64,000 nucleotides of DNA from Microbacterium esteraromaticum. Its GTDB lineage: Bacteria > Actinomycetota > Actinomycetes > Actinomycetales > Microbacteriaceae. The notes under the pieces are model-generated. The model searched no databases, had not been told where the DNA came from, and worked only from the letters and a program-made list of their open reading frames with translations. Positions 25,341 to 35,500 of this stretch are shown here, piece after piece; position 1 is the stretch's first letter, and each line of letters opens with the position of its first letter. The stretch is taken from NCBI RefSeq assembly GCF_028747645.1, contig NZ_CP118100.1, positions 558,001 to 622,000 of the forward strand. The letters run 5' to 3'. The translations under genes and the position numbers were made by a program.

Positions 25341-26030
25341 TCAGAAACGGTCGGGCGACGGGGTGCCGTGGCCGTACCGGATGGAGACGTCGGCGTGGCG
25401 GTCGAAGCGGTATCCGACGCCGCGCACGGTGCGCACGATGTCCTCGTGACGGCCGAGCTTGGCGCGCAGGCGCCGCACGTGCACGTCGATGGTGCGCTCG
25501 CCCGGGGCCTCTTCATCGGACGACGCCTGCCACAGCGCCGAGACCAGCTCGGTGCGCTCGATCGTGCGTCCCTCGCGCAGCACCAGGTACTGCAGCAGCT
25601 CGAACTCCTTGTAGGTGAAGGCCGCAGACTCACCGTCCAGCAGCACCCGCTTGCGCGAGATGTCGACGACGACGCCGGCCTCCTGGTCCTTCTCCTCCTC
25701 GACGGCGGCCTTGGCGCGGGCGATCGCGCCCGGCTCGTGCAGTGCGAGGCGCACGACGTCGAGGTCGCGGCCACCGGATGCCTGCGGAGCGAGCGCCACG
25801 GTGGCGTGAGTCTCGGCACCGGGAGCGAGCTCGGCGAGGGTGCGACGCAGCGCGTCAACGAGCACGGGCAGGCTCACACCGGCCGAGGCGGCCTTGATCT
25901 CGTCGATACCGACATAGAGCGCGAAGCCTCGCGGCGAGCGTACGGAGGGGAGGTCAGCTGCGGCGTCGGCGGGGGAGATGACGCGGACGGGAGCGGTGAC
26001 GGGGCGATCGAGGAGAGCAGTGGTCGACAT
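25341..26030 (-). CDS. Winged-helix (OmpR C-terminal type) transcriptional regulator without a receiver domain
   Basis: 229 residues. Residues ~128-215 form an OmpR/PhoB DNA-binding domain (YKEFELLQYLVLREGRTIER, TIDVHVRRLRAKLG, VRTVRGVGYRF). The N-terminal half is not a phosphoacceptor receiver: no DD...D...K pattern; it has an alpha/beta segment (FALYVGIDEIKAASAGVSLP) of unknown function. Its mRNA leader carries a cysteine-rich short reading frame and competing hairpins, which suggests control by cysteine supply and perhaps a role in sulfur metabolism. Confidence 0.84.
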   Translation of the reverse strand: MSTTALLDRPVTAPVRVISPADAAADLPSVRSPRGFALYVGIDEIKAASAGVSLPVLVDALRRTLAELAPGAETHATVALAPQASGGRDLDVVRLALHEPGAIARAKAAVEEEKDQEAGVVVDISRKRVLLDGESAAFTYKEFELLQYLVLREGRTIERTELVSALWQASSDEEAPGERTIDVHVRRLRAKLGRHEDIVRTVRGVGYRFDRHADVSIRYGHGTPSPDRF

Positions 26031-26054
26031 GATGATGAAACCTTCACGGATGCG

Positions 26055-26167
26055 AGAGCCGGTGGCTCTGTTTGCGTTGCACGAAAGACCGGGCGGAGCC
26101 GGTGGAATGAGCGCGTAGGGTGGGCGCTCCGAGACCCGCCCCTCAGATCGAGGAGCGACAGCGGGTC
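26055..26167 (-). promoter_or_regulatory. Possible attenuator hairpins downstream of the cysteine-rich leader
   Basis: In transcript order: GACCCGC/GCGGGTC arms at 26167-26161 and 26139-26133; a competing GGGCG/CGCCC pair at 26141-26137 and 26126-26122 that uses the same bases; an ACCGG/CCGGT hairpin at 26103-26088 followed by TCTTTC; and AGAGCC/GGCTCT at 26069-26055. Mutually exclusive pairing about 20 bases after the leader stop is what attenuators look like. No folding energies were computed. Confidence 0.45.
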
Positions 26168-26185
26168 AGGCTGGGTGGTTGCGCC

Positions 26186-26287
26186 TTAGCAACACATTCG
26201 GCAACACATGCCAACGCGGCCGGGCATCATCATCCCGGCAGTCCCGTTCGCCTCCTGGGCGGATACAGGGCATGCGTTGGTGGTCAT
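26186..26287 (-). CDS. Leaderless cysteine-rich leader peptide
   Basis: A 33-residue frame, ATG 26287 to TAA 26188-26186, whose last residues read GMCCRMCC before the stop, with one more Cys at position 6. The ATG lies 8 bases after the -10 box of a good promoter, so the mRNA probably begins at or next to the start codon, which actinobacteria translate well. Poly-cysteine leaderless frames of this kind act as cysteine-responsive attenuators in mycobacteria. The gene behind it is the winged-helix regulator, 155 bp downstream. Confidence 0.7.
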   Translation of the reverse strand: MTTNACPVSAQEANGTAGMMMPGRVGMCCRMCC

Positions 26288-26294
26288 GGGGGCG

Positions 26295-26324
26295 ATTATG
26301 TCTCATGATGACGCGCCGTGTCAA
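26295..26324 (-). promoter_or_regulatory. Strong sigma-70-type promoter for the leader and winged-helix gene
   Basis: On the minus strand TTGACA (26324-26319), 18 bp, CATAAT (26300-26295): eleven of twelve consensus bases. The predicted start is close to 26288, beside the leader ATG. The 339-bp gap between the winged-helix gene and the divergent acetyltransferase holds only this promoter, the leader frame, its hairpins and the acetyltransferase promoter. Confidence 0.75.
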
Positions 26325-26368
26325 AACGTGACAATCCGGTGTCTGAAACAGGACGTAACGTGGGGTGG

Positions 26369-26677
26369 GTGACATCTCCGCTTCCTGCTACCGATTTCGT
26401 GCTATCCGACGAGAAGGACGCCTCCCGATACACGCTCACACGTGGGGGTGAACTGGTGAGTGTCCTCGACTACCGCGACGACGGTCGCACCGTCGCCATG
26501 ACGCGTGCCTACACGATCCCGACGCACCGCGGCCACGGATACGCGGCCATGGTCGTCGCCGGGGCGGTCGCCGATGTCGAGGCCGAGGGTGACCGGCGGA
26601 TCGATCCGGTGTGCTGGTACGTCGCCGAGTGGTTCCAGGGGCATCCCGACAAGCAGCACCTGCTTCGCGCACGCTGA
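26369..26677 (+). CDS. Small GNAT-family acetyltransferase (YjdJ-like)
   Basis: 102 residues from GTG 26369. The compact single-domain GNAT fold shows the acetyl-CoA loop as THRGHGYAAMVVAGAVAD (R/Q-x-x-G-x-G/A) and the ending CWYVAEWFQGHPDKQHLL, typical of the YjdJ/GtlP-type small acetyltransferases. Substrate unknown. Upstream in-frame codons to 26318 lie inside the divergent promoter and are unlikely to be translated. Confidence 0.78.
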   Translation: MTSPLPATDFVLSDEKDASRYTLTRGGELVSVLDYRDDGRTVAMTRAYTIPTHRGHGYAAMVVAGAVADVEAEGDRRIDPVCWYVAEWFQGHPDKQHLLRAR

Positions 26678-26724
26678 CGGCACGCCTCGATCGCGATGTC
26701 GGTGGTCGTCCGTACGGTGTGAAC

Positions 26725-27903
26725 ATGCGCATTCTGCACACCTCCGACTGGCACATCGGTCGCACCTTCCACGGGCACTCGACGCTCGCGGCGCTGGCCG
26801 AGGTGCTCGACGCGCTGGTGGTGCAGGTGCGCTCGCACGACGTCGACGTGGTGATCGTCGCCGGCGACGTGTTCGACTCGGCGACACCGGCCGCCGCGGC
26901 GTACACGCTGCTCGACGAGGCGCTCCTCGCGCTGCACGAGACCGGTGCGACGGTCATCATGACCAGCGGCAATCACGACTCGATCGCGCGACTGGGTTTC
27001 CATTCCCGGTTGCTGCGCGAGGGCATCCACGTGCTCACCGATCCGGCGGGGATCGCGATGCCGGTCACCGTGCGCGATGCGCACGGTCCGGTGCACTTCT
27101 TCGGCATCCCGTACCTGGAGCCCGCGATCGTCCGTCAGCACTGGAGTGATGGTGCGGATGCCGGTGACCAGCCGCCTGTGCTGCGCACGCAGGCGCAGGT
27201 GATGCATCACGCCATGAGCCTGGTGCGAGACGGAATGACCGCGCACGAGGGGCGTTCGGTGGCGATCGCGCACTGCTTCGCCGCCGGTGTCGAGGTCACC
27301 GACGGGCTCGAGCGTGAGGTGCGCCAGGGCGGCTTGGACATGGTGCCGCTGAGCTCGTTCGACGGGCCCGACTACGTCGCACTGGGGCACATCCACGGCC
27401 GCCAGCAGCTCAGCGATCGGGTGCGCTACTCGGGGGCGCCGCTGCACTACAGCTTCGGCGAGCAGCACAAAGAGCGCGGCTCGTGGCTCGTCGACCTCGA
27501 CGCGGACGGTCTGGCCGCTGTCGAATGGCTGGCGCTGCCGGTTCCGCGCGCGCTGGTGACGTTGACCGGAACGCTCGACGAGATCCTCTCCGAGGCGAAC
27601 GCCGCCCGGCACGCCGAGCAGTGGGTCTGCGCCGTGTACACCGATGCCGTACCGCAGCACGAGCCGATGCGCCGATTGCGCGAGCGCTTCCCGTTCTGCG
27701 CGCTGGTGCAGCACCAGCCCGAAGGTGCGGATGCCCGTGACGAGCGCTCGTATTCCGAGCGGTTGCGGTCAGCAGTCACGGACGTCGAGCGGATCGAGGC
27801 CTTCTTGATGCACGTGCGCGCCGGTCAGGGGGCGACGCCGCACGAGGCCGAGTTGATCCGCGATGTGCTCGATGACCGCGTGCGCGCCGAGGCGCTCGTC
27901 TGA
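26725..27903 (+). CDS. sbcD: Exonuclease SbcCD, nuclease subunit SbcD
   Basis: 392 residues from ATG 26725. Mre11-type metal ligands are visible: D8-W-H10, AGDVFDSATP (Asp near 50), SGNHDSIARLG, then later AHCFAAGVEV and GHIHGRQQ. With SbcC it forms an ATP-dependent nuclease that cuts hairpins and DNA-end blocks. It overlaps sbcC by one base (TGATG), so the subunits are co-translated. Confidence 0.95.
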   Translation: MRILHTSDWHIGRTFHGHSTLAALAEVLDALVVQVRSHDVDVVIVAGDVFDSATPAAAAYTLLDEALLALHETGATVIMTSGNHDSIARLGFHSRLLREGIHVLTDPAGIAMPVTVRDAHGPVHFFGIPYLEPAIVRQHWSDGADAGDQPPVLRTQAQVMHHAMSLVRDGMTAHEGRSVAIAHCFAAGVEVTDGLEREVRQGGLDMVPLSSFDGPDYVALGHIHGRQQLSDRVRYSGAPLHYSFGEQHKERGSWLVDLDADGLAAVEWLALPVPRALVTLTGTLDEILSEANAARHAEQWVCAVYTDAVPQHEPMRRLRERFPFCALVQHQPEGADARDERSYSERLRSAVTDVERIEAFLMHVRAGQGATPHEAELIRDVLDDRVRAEALV

Positions 27904-30900
27904 TGCGGCTGCATCGCCTCGAGGTCGCCGGGTTCGGCCCGTTCCGTGCGCGCCAGGTCGTCGGTTTCGATGAGTATGCGGACGACGGCATATTCCTGAT
28001 CGCCGGTCGAACCGGAGCCGGCAAATCCAGCATCCTCGACGCCGTCTGCTTCGGTCTCTACGGCGGCGTACCGCGGTATGACAGTGGTGACAAGCGCATG
28101 CGCAGCGACCATTGCGCACCCGATGATGTCACCGAGGTCGTCGTCGAGTTCAGCACGACCGCCGGCCGCTACCGGGTGACCCGATCACCGGCCTATGAAC
28201 GACCGGCCAAGCGCGGCGGCGGGATGACGACGCAGCAGGCATCGGTGCTGCTGGAGCAGTTGGTGGGCGATGAGTGGGTCGGGCGCGCGGCTCGTGCGGT
28301 CGACGCGGGCAATGAGCTGAACGAGATCCTGCAGTTGAGTCAGGAGCAGTTCCTGCAGGTGATCCTGCTCGCGCAGAACCGCTTCGCGGACTTCCTGCTC
28401 GCCGGTAGCAACGAGCGTCAGGCACTGCTGCGTCGCCTGTTCGACACCGGTCGGTTCTCGGATTATCAGTCGCGGTTCGATGAGCGACGGCGCGTGGCAG
28501 AGCAAGCGCTCAGCGGACGCCGCGCCACCGTTGATGCCCGCCTCGACGAGGCGGAGCGCATTGTCGGAGATGCTGACCTGTGGGGCGATGACGCCGATAA
28601 CATCGCCGACTCCACTGATCAGCGCATCGAACGGCTGCGCCGGGCCATCACCCGTGCCGATTATCGGGTCGAACGCGCCACCGCCGAGAAGGCCGCCGCC
28701 GAGAAGGCCCATGCAGACGCCGCGGCCGTCGTGACCGCGCTCACCGAGCAGCGTCGGGCGCAGAGCGACCGCGACCGTGCGCGCGCAGCGCTCGACGCGT
28801 TGGAAGCGCAGAACGCCGAGATCGCGGAAGCCGCGACCCGCCGCGACCGCGCTCGCGCGGCCGAAAGCCTACGGGCACTGATCACGGCCGACGAGCGCGG
28901 CGCTGCCGCGCTCGAACAGGCCGCGCGCGATGAGGCTGAAGCGATCGCCTCTGCACGCGCGACGGATGCGATCCGCGTGGTGCTGGATTACGCACCATCA
29001 TCGAGCGATGACGGCGAGGGCGAACCCCGGGAAGCGAGCGCTCAGGGCAGCGCGGGCGCCACGCAGGGAAGCGACGCTTCCGCCGTCGCGCTGCGCGACT
29101 TCGCCTCGGAGTGCACCCGCGAGAGCGGCGCATGGCAGAACGCGGCCGAGCACGAGGCGAACGCCGCGCGCCGTCGGTCAGAGCGCGCGACCGCCGAGGA
29201 GGCCGTTGCGGCAGCATCCGCGGTGCTTGAGACGATCGACGCCGAACGCGACGCTCTTCCCGCGCAGATCAGCGCGCTCGAGACACAACGCGATGACGCC
29301 CGTCGGGAGGGCGCCCGCGCAGAGACCGCCGTGCAGGCGGTCGCTGCCGCCGAACGGCGACGCGACGGAGCCGCACAGGCTGCACGACTCACCGGGGCGA
29401 TCACCGAAGCGGAGCGCACCGAGACCGAGGCGACCGAGGCGCACGCCCGTGCTCAGCACGAGCTCGGACAGCTGCGGCGCAGGCGCCTCGACGGCTACGC
29501 CGGTGAGCTGGCGGCAGACCTCGTCAATGGTGAGCCGTGCGCGGTGTGCGGCGCCACCACGCACCCGGCTCCGGCCGAGCATGCCGACCCCGTCTCGCCG
29601 GACGACATCGCCGCTGCCGAAGCTGCGCGTGACACGGCCGCCGAAGCCGAGCGGACCGCTTCGCGCGTGCTCGCCGGGTATCGCGCCGAGCTGGCTGCCG
29701 CGGCGGAGCGCGCCGCCGGGCGCAGTCTCGAGCAGGCCGAGCATGAGATCACGCAGATGGTCGCCGAACGCGATGCCGCCGCCCGCGCGGCCGAACGCGC
29801 CGACGAGCTGAGCGCGCAACTGCAGATTCTCACTCGGAACGCCGCCGAGGTCGACGAGCGCCGCACGGCGGCGGCTGAGCGACTCGGCGCCGCGCGCACG
29901 GCGCTCTCGCTCATCGATCAGCGCATCGCCGATGCCGACACGATGATCGCCGAGGCACGCGGCGACTACGACAGCGTGGCCGCACGCATCGCGCAGGCGC
30001 AGCACCATATCGCGCTCGCGACTCGCGCCGCCGACGCGATCGAGGTGCGCATCGAAAGAGCATCCGCATCGGCAATCGCTCGCGGCGAGCTCGATGCGGC
30101 CATCACCGCTTCGGTGTTCAACGACGTGACTCAGGCAGAGCAGGCGCTCCTGGCCGCCGCCGACATCGCCACCCTCGACGCGCGGGTCACCGCGCATGCC
30201 GTCGAGGTGAAGAAAGAGAAGGCGCTGCTGCTCGACCTCGAGATGCGCGCCTTGCCTGAGGAACCGATCGATCTCGCCCCGACAGAGGCCGCGGCGCACG
30301 CCGCGCGGGAGCAATGGCAGAGCGCCGTGGATGCTGACAGCCAGGCCCGCGGAGTGCAGCGCGGCCTCACAGCGAGCGTCGAATCGGCAGCATCCGAGCA
30401 CGCCGCCTCAGCGGCCGATGCAGAGCAGTTCGAGGTCCTGCGGGGGCTCGCCGACGCCCTCGCCGGACGGTCCGGGAATACGCTCAAGATGAACCTCGAG
30501 ACGTTCGTCCTCGCCGCCGAACTCGAAGAGATCGTGGCGGCGGCGAACCTGCGTCTGCACGACATGTCGGACGGCCGCTATCAGCTGCGTCATTCCGACG
30601 CGCTCGCGGCACGAGGGGCCGCATCGGGTCTCGGCATTGTCGTCTTCGACGCGTTCACGGGCCACAACCGGCCGGCCAAGTCGCTGTCGGGCGGCGAGAC
30701 CTTCCTGTCATCGCTCGCTCTGGCTCTGGGGCTGGCCGAGGTCGTCACGGCGCGAGCCGGTGGCATCCGACTCGACACGCTGTTCATCGACGAGGGATTC
30801 GGCTCGCTGGATGCCGACACCCTCGAGACGGCGATGCGCACCCTCGACGCGCTACGGCAAGGTGGGCGCACCGTGGGCGTGATCAGTCACGTCGAGGCGA

Positions 30901-30983
30901 TGCAGGAGCAGATCCCCGCCCAGCTCACGGTGCGAACCACGCCCGACGGGCCGAGTGTGATCGAAGGCCGTCGCGGGCGGTGA
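27903..30983 (+). CDS. sbcC: Exonuclease SbcCD, SMC-like ATPase subunit SbcC
   Basis: 1026 residues, a Rad50-like protein. Walker A GRTGAGK41SS near the N-terminus; two long Ala/Glu/Arg-rich coiled coils; the zinc hook C-A-V-C near residue 545; signature SLSGGETFLSSLALALGL near 925 and Walker B TLFIDEGFGSLDAD near 960. An unusual Ser/Gly/Glu-rich insert (about residues 362-395) interrupts the first coiled coil. Standard hairpin-processing partner of SbcD. Confidence 0.95.
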   Translation: MRLHRLEVAGFGPFRARQVVGFDEYADDGIFLIAGRTGAGKSSILDAVCFGLYGGVPRYDSGDKRMRSDHCAPDDVTEVVVEFSTTAGRYRVTRSPAYERPAKRGGGMTTQQASVLLEQLVGDEWVGRAARAVDAGNELNEILQLSQEQFLQVILLAQNRFADFLLAGSNERQALLRRLFDTGRFSDYQSRFDERRRVAEQALSGRRATVDARLDEAERIVGDADLWGDDADNIADSTDQRIERLRRAITRADYRVERATAEKAAAEKAHADAAAVVTALTEQRRAQSDRDRARAALDALEAQNAEIAEAATRRDRARAAESLRALITADERGAAALEQAARDEAEAIASARATDAIRVVLDYAPSSSDDGEGEPREASAQGSAGATQGSDASAVALRDFASECTRESGAWQNAAEHEANAARRRSERATAEEAVAAASAVLETIDAERDALPAQISALETQRDDARREGARAETAVQAVAAAERRRDGAAQAARLTGAITEAERTETEATEAHARAQHELGQLRRRRLDGYAGELAADLVNGEPCAVCGATTHPAPAEHADPVSPDDIAAAEAARDTAAEAERTASRVLAGYRAELAAAAERAAGRSLEQAEHEITQMVAERDAAARAAERADELSAQLQILTRNAAEVDERRTAAAERLGAARTALSLIDQRIADADTMIAEARGDYDSVAARIAQAQHHIALATRAADAIEVRIERASASAIARGELDAAITASVFNDVTQAEQALLAAADIATLDARVTAHAVEVKKEKALLLDLEMRALPEEPIDLAPTEAAAHAAREQWQSAVDADSQARGVQRGLTASVESAASEHAASAADAEQFEVLRGLADALAGRSGNTLKMNLETFVLAAELEEIVAAANLRLHDMSDGRYQLRHSDALAARGAASGLGIVVFDAFTGHNRPAKSLSGGETFLSSLALALGLAEVVTARAGGIRLDTLFIDEGFGSLDADTLETAMRTLDALRQGGRTVGVISHVEAMQEQIPAQLTVRTTPDGPSVIEGRRGR

Positions 30984-31018
30984 AGCGAGCGCGTCGGGTC
31001 AGAGCCGTGCGCGACGGG

Positions 31019-31576
31019 TCAGAGCGAGTACTCGCGCTGCATGAAGTCCCACAGCTGGGCACTGCACGCGGCCACGACCTCGTCCCAGACCTGCGTCGCG
31101 CCGTCCTGCGCGCGATCCGAGACCACGCGAACCACACGGATCGGAACACCGAACTTCTGGGCCACCCACACGAACGCGTAGGTCTCCATGTCGACGAGCA
31201 CCCCGCCGAGCGACGTGATCCGCGCGACCGCATCGACGTCGTCGACGAAGATGTCGCCGGTCGCGATCGTCACGCCGGCGCGTCCGGTCTCCAAGCGGGC
31301 CGGCAGTGACACGTGCTGGCCGACCGTGCCGTCGAGATCCTGAACATCGTGCTGGATGGCGGAGCTCACATCGTGGATGCCTGTCGCGATGGCATCCGAC
31401 ACGGCACCTGCGGTGCCGACCACGATGATCTCGTCGTATGCCGCCGCATCCAGCGCGCGGGTCAGCCCGTACGTGGCCATGAGCTTGCCGGGGCCGGTCA
31501 CGAGGCGATCGAAGCCGTCGATCTCAGCGGGGAAGGCCTGCAGTTCAGAGGCGAGGGCGGCGACGAGGAGTTTCAC
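31019..31576 (-). CDS. Nucleoside phosphorylase-family protein (MTA/SAH nucleosidase-like)
   Basis: 185 residues, short for the family (about 230). Present: phosphate/ribose-site segments VTGPGKLMATYGL, VVGTAG, the purine/ribose motif VDMETYAFVWVA and VSDRAQDG with the base-contacting Asp. The family cleaves methylthioadenosine or adenosylhomocysteine. The short middle region means the exact substrate is unsure. It converges on sbcC, with a duplicated CGGGTCAGAGC in the 35-bp gap. Confidence 0.8.
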   Translation of the reverse strand: MKLLVAALASELQAFPAEIDGFDRLVTGPGKLMATYGLTRALDAAAYDEIIVVGTAGAVSDAIATGIHDVSSAIQHDVQDLDGTVGQHVSLPARLETGRAGVTIATGDIFVDDVDAVARITSLGGVLVDMETYAFVWVAQKFGVPIRVVRVVSDRAQDGATQVWDEVVAACSAQLWDFMQREYSL

Positions 31577-31644
31577 GTATCCATCCTGACATCCGGTGCC
31601 GGCTCCGTGGACATCCGGGCGGCACGCGGTGAGAGGATGGGGCC

Positions 31645-32463
31645 GTGAGCATGCAGCAGCAGATCGCCGCAGACCTCGGCGTACGGCCCGAAATCGACCC
31701 GGCGACGGAAGCCGATGCCAGAATCGGCTTCCTCGTCGACTACCTGCGCGCGTCCGGAGCGAAGGGCTTCGTGCTCGGCATCTCGGGCGGACAGGACTCC
31801 ACCCTGGCCGGGCGCCTGGCGCAATTGGCCGTCGAGCGCGTGCGTGCCGACGGCGGCGCGGCGTCGTTCCTCGCCGTGCGCCTGCCCTACCGCGAGCAGC
31901 ACGATGCAGCGGATGCCGAGGCGGCCCTCGACTTCATCGCCGCGGATCGCTCGATCGAGGTCAACATCCACCGCGGTGTGGACGCCGTCGAAGCCGATAT
32001 CGAGCACGCCTTCGACTCGAGCATCACCGACTTCAACCGCGGCAACATCAAGGCTCGCATCCGCATGGTCGCGCAGTACGCGCTCGCCGGGCACGACGGC
32101 ATGCTCGTGATCGGCACCGACCATGCCGCGGAGGCTGTGACCGGTTTCTTCACCAAGTTCGGTGACGGAGCAGCCGACGTGCTGCCGCTGTCGGGACTCA
32201 CCAAGCGGCAGGGCCGTGCACTGCTACAGCATCTCGGATCGCCGGAGCGCCTGTATCTGAAGGTGCCGACGGCAGATCTGCTCGATGGTCAGCCCGGCCG
32301 GGCCGACGAGCACGAACTCGGCATCACCTACGAGCAGATCGACACCTACCTCGAGGGGGGAGAGGTGCCGGCAGACGTCGCGGCGCGCATCGAGGCGAAG
32401 TACCTCGGGTCGCGGCACAAGCGCCACCTTCCCGTGGCGCCGCGCGACACCTGGTGGCGCTGA
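31645..32463 (+). CDS. nadE: NAD+ synthetase, ammonia-dependent
   Basis: 272 residues. The PP-loop SGGQDST (residues 47-53) activates nicotinic-acid adenine dinucleotide; [18 protein letters not shown] and [13 protein letters not shown] are further NadE marks. There is no glutaminase domain, so free ammonia is the nitrogen donor. GTG 31645 follows GAGGATGGGG. Divergent from the nucleosidase gene. Confidence 0.96.
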   Translation: MSMQQQIAADLGVRPEIDPATEADARIGFLVDYLRASGAKGFVLGISGGQDSTLAGRLAQLAVERVRADGGAASFLAVRLPYREQHDAADAEAALDFIAADRSIEVNIHRGVDAVEADIEHAFDSSITDFNRGNIKARIRMVAQYALAGHDGMLVIGTDHAAEAVTGFFTKFGDGAADVLPLSGLTKRQGRALLQHLGSPERLYLKVPTADLLDGQPGRADEHELGITYEQIDTYLEGGEVPADVAARIEAKYLGSRHKRHLPVAPRDTWWR

Positions 32464-32558
32464 GCCCGCACACTGATGCCCCTGGGGTAAGGGGTCCGTC
32501 GCGGTGAGTGTCGGCGCCCGGGGATAGTGTCGATGACAGGCAACGGAGAGGCGGCACG

Positions 32559-35500
32559 GTGCGGGTCATCGCAGCAGAGAATCGTGTGGTGTGGAGCGCC
32601 AGCGACCTGAAGGTCGCGGCGGAATGCGAGTTCGCCTGGATGCGTGCGCTCGACGCCAAGCTCGGGCGCGTTCCGGCGGTGGTCGAACCTGAGGATGCCA
32701 CGCTCGCGCGTGCCGCAGAACTCGGCGACGTCCACGAGCGTGCGGTGCTGGCCGACTACATCGCCGAGCGCGGCGAGGCCGTCGAGGGCGGACCGGGCGT
32801 CGTGTGCCTGCCGAAGGTGAAATCGACGGATGCTACGGCGATGGCATCCGCTGTCGACGAGACGCAGCGCGCGCTGAGGTCGGAGGCGACCGTCGTCTTC
32901 CAAGCCGTGTTCTCAACGTCCGAGTTCGTCGGCTTCGCCGACTTCTTGCGGCGCGATGACGACGGGCGCTGGCGGGTGCAGGATTCCAAGTTGGCGCGCG
33001 CCGCCCGTGCGACAGCGCTCATGCAGCTCGCCGCATATGTCGATCAGCTCGACCTGCTGGGCATCGAACGCAGCGACGAGGTCGACCTCATCCTCGGCGA
33101 TGGCAGCGTCAGCACACACCGGGTCGATGACCTGCTGCCGCTGTTCCATGTACGGCGGGCGCGACTGCGGGCCCTGATCGCCGACCGCGACGTCACGGCG
33201 GGTGCCGCGGGTGAGCCGCTGGCGTGGGGAGATGATCGCGGAGACCTGCAGATCACCGCATGCGGGCGCTGCGCGACGTGCGATGAACAGGTGATCGGTC
33301 ACCGCGACCTGCTGATGGTGGCACGTATGCGTCCGGTGCAGCGGCAGCGCCTGCGGACGGCCGGCATTCTCACGATCGACGACTTGGCGATGGCATCCGA
33401 TGCCCCGCAGGGCATGAATCCCGAGACGTTCGCCGCGTTGCGGGCTCAGGCGCGCCTGCAGCTGGGGGTACCCGTCGAGGGGACGGACACGCCGCCGTTC
33501 GAACTGGTCTCGGCCAATGCCATCGGGCTCATGCCACGGCCGAGCCGCGGCGACATCTTCTTCGACTTCGAAGGCGACCCGCTGTACACCGAGGCGACCG
33601 GCGCCGAACAGGGCGCGCAGTGGGGCATCGACTACCTGTTCGGCTGGGTCGACAATGCCGACCAGTACTCGGCGCTCTGGGCGCACAGCTTCGCCGAGGA
33701 GAAGCGCGCGCTGCTCGACTTCCTCGAGTTCGTGAAGCTGCGTCGGCAGACCCACCCCGACATGCACATCTACCACTACGCGCCGTACGAGACCTCGCAC
33801 CTGGCGGCGATGGCCGCACGGCACGGGGTCGGCGAGGCCGACGTCGACCGTCTGCTGCGCGAAGGGGTGTTCGTCGACCTCTACCCGATCGTGCTGCGCT
33901 CGGTGCGCGTGGGATCGCGGTCGTACTCGATCAAGAAGCTCGAACCGCTCTACATGGGCGAAGAAGTGCGCACCAGCGATGTGCAGAAGGGCGATGACTC
34001 GATCGTCCAGTACGTGCAGGCGCGGGGGCTGATCGCCGCGGGGCGTGCGGATGAGGGTGAGCAGATTCTCGCCGACCTGGCCGACTACAACCGGTACGAC
34101 TGCGTCTCGACGCGACGGCTGCGCAACTGGCTCATCGAACTGGCCAAGCAAGAGGGCGTGCTGCCCGCGCCGCCGGACGACCCCGAGACCGCGGCCTACG
34201 AACCGTCGCCGCTCTCGCTCGCCCTGCAGGCCGAGGCGCTCGAGGCCGAGCACGCCGGCCGCAGCGGCAGCGAGTTCCGCGTCGCCGCGGCCGCGATCGA
34301 CTACTACCCGCGCGAGGCGAAGAGCTTCTGGCAAGGGCACTTCCAGAGATTGCGCGAGCCGCTATCGGTATGGGAGAGCACGCGCGACGTGCTGCGCGTC
34401 GACGCGACACGCAGCAGCGTCGACGAGAACTGGGCGCTCGGCGAACGGCAGCGCTCGCAGTCGCGCGTGCTGCGCCTGCGCGGTGAGGTGGCACCCGGCA
34501 GTACTCTGCGCGAGGGCAGCAGTCCGTTCGCGCTGTACGCCGTGCCGACGCCATTCGGGGCGAACGCCCCCTCTCGAGTGATCCATGTGCCGCATGCCGT
34601 CGAGGTGATCGCCGTGCTCGATGACGGTTACGTCGTGCGCGAGCGCGGGATTGACGGGCAGCTCTGGGACGAACTGCCACTCGCCCTCGCCCCGGCGGCT
34701 CCGCCGCATGTCGCCTCGCAGCAGAGCGCAATTGAGCAGTGGGCGGCGCGCGTGCATCGCGCGGCCCCCGACTTCCCCCGCGACGCGGCGACCGACATCC
34801 TGCGCCGCATCGCCCCACGCACGGTCTCGGGTGCTTCTCTGCCGCAGGCCGGTGACGACACCGTCGATGCGATCGTGCGCGGCATCCTCGATCTCGATGA
34901 CAGCTATCTGGCAGTGCAGGGCCCCCCGGGAACCGGCAAGACCTACACCGGGTCGCGGGTGATCGCACGCCTGGTGCGTGAGCACGGCTATCGCGTCGGG
35001 GTGGTCGCCCAGTCGCACGCGATCGTCGAGAACCTGCTCGAGCGGGTCATCGCCGATGGTGTTCCCGCTGAGCGGGTGGCGAAGGCTCCCAAGGACTCCT
35101 CTGCTCCCGAGCCCGGCTACACGGTGATCCGCAAGGACGGCATGGCAGGCTTCCTCGCCGAGCACGCTCGTGGGGGAGCGGTCGTCGGTGGCACGGCCTG
35201 GGACTTCAGCAACACCCGGCGCGTCGACCGGGGCGGTCTCGACCTGCTCGTGATCGATGAGGCCGGGCAGTTCTCGCTCGCGTCGACGATCGCCGTCGCC
35301 GCGGGGGCGAAGCGCCTGCTGTTGCTGGGTGATCCGCAGCAGTTGCCGCAGGTGAGCCAGGGCACCCATCCTGAGCCGGTGGACACGTCGGCGCTCGGCT
35401 GGGTGATGGACGGCGAATCGGTGATCGACCCCGCGCACGGGTACTTCCTCGCGCAGTCATGGCGCATGCATCCGCAGGTCGCGTCTCCCGTCTCCCGCCT

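Noticed and set aside
26166..26375. Minus-strand 69-residue frame covering the leader region
   Set aside because: Its start lies upstream of the promoter's predicted transcript start, and it overlaps the cysteine-rich frame in another phase; the leaderless frame fits better.
29178..30401. 407-residue minus-strand open frame
   Set aside because: Antisense to the coiled coil of sbcC, whose biased codons keep the other strand open.
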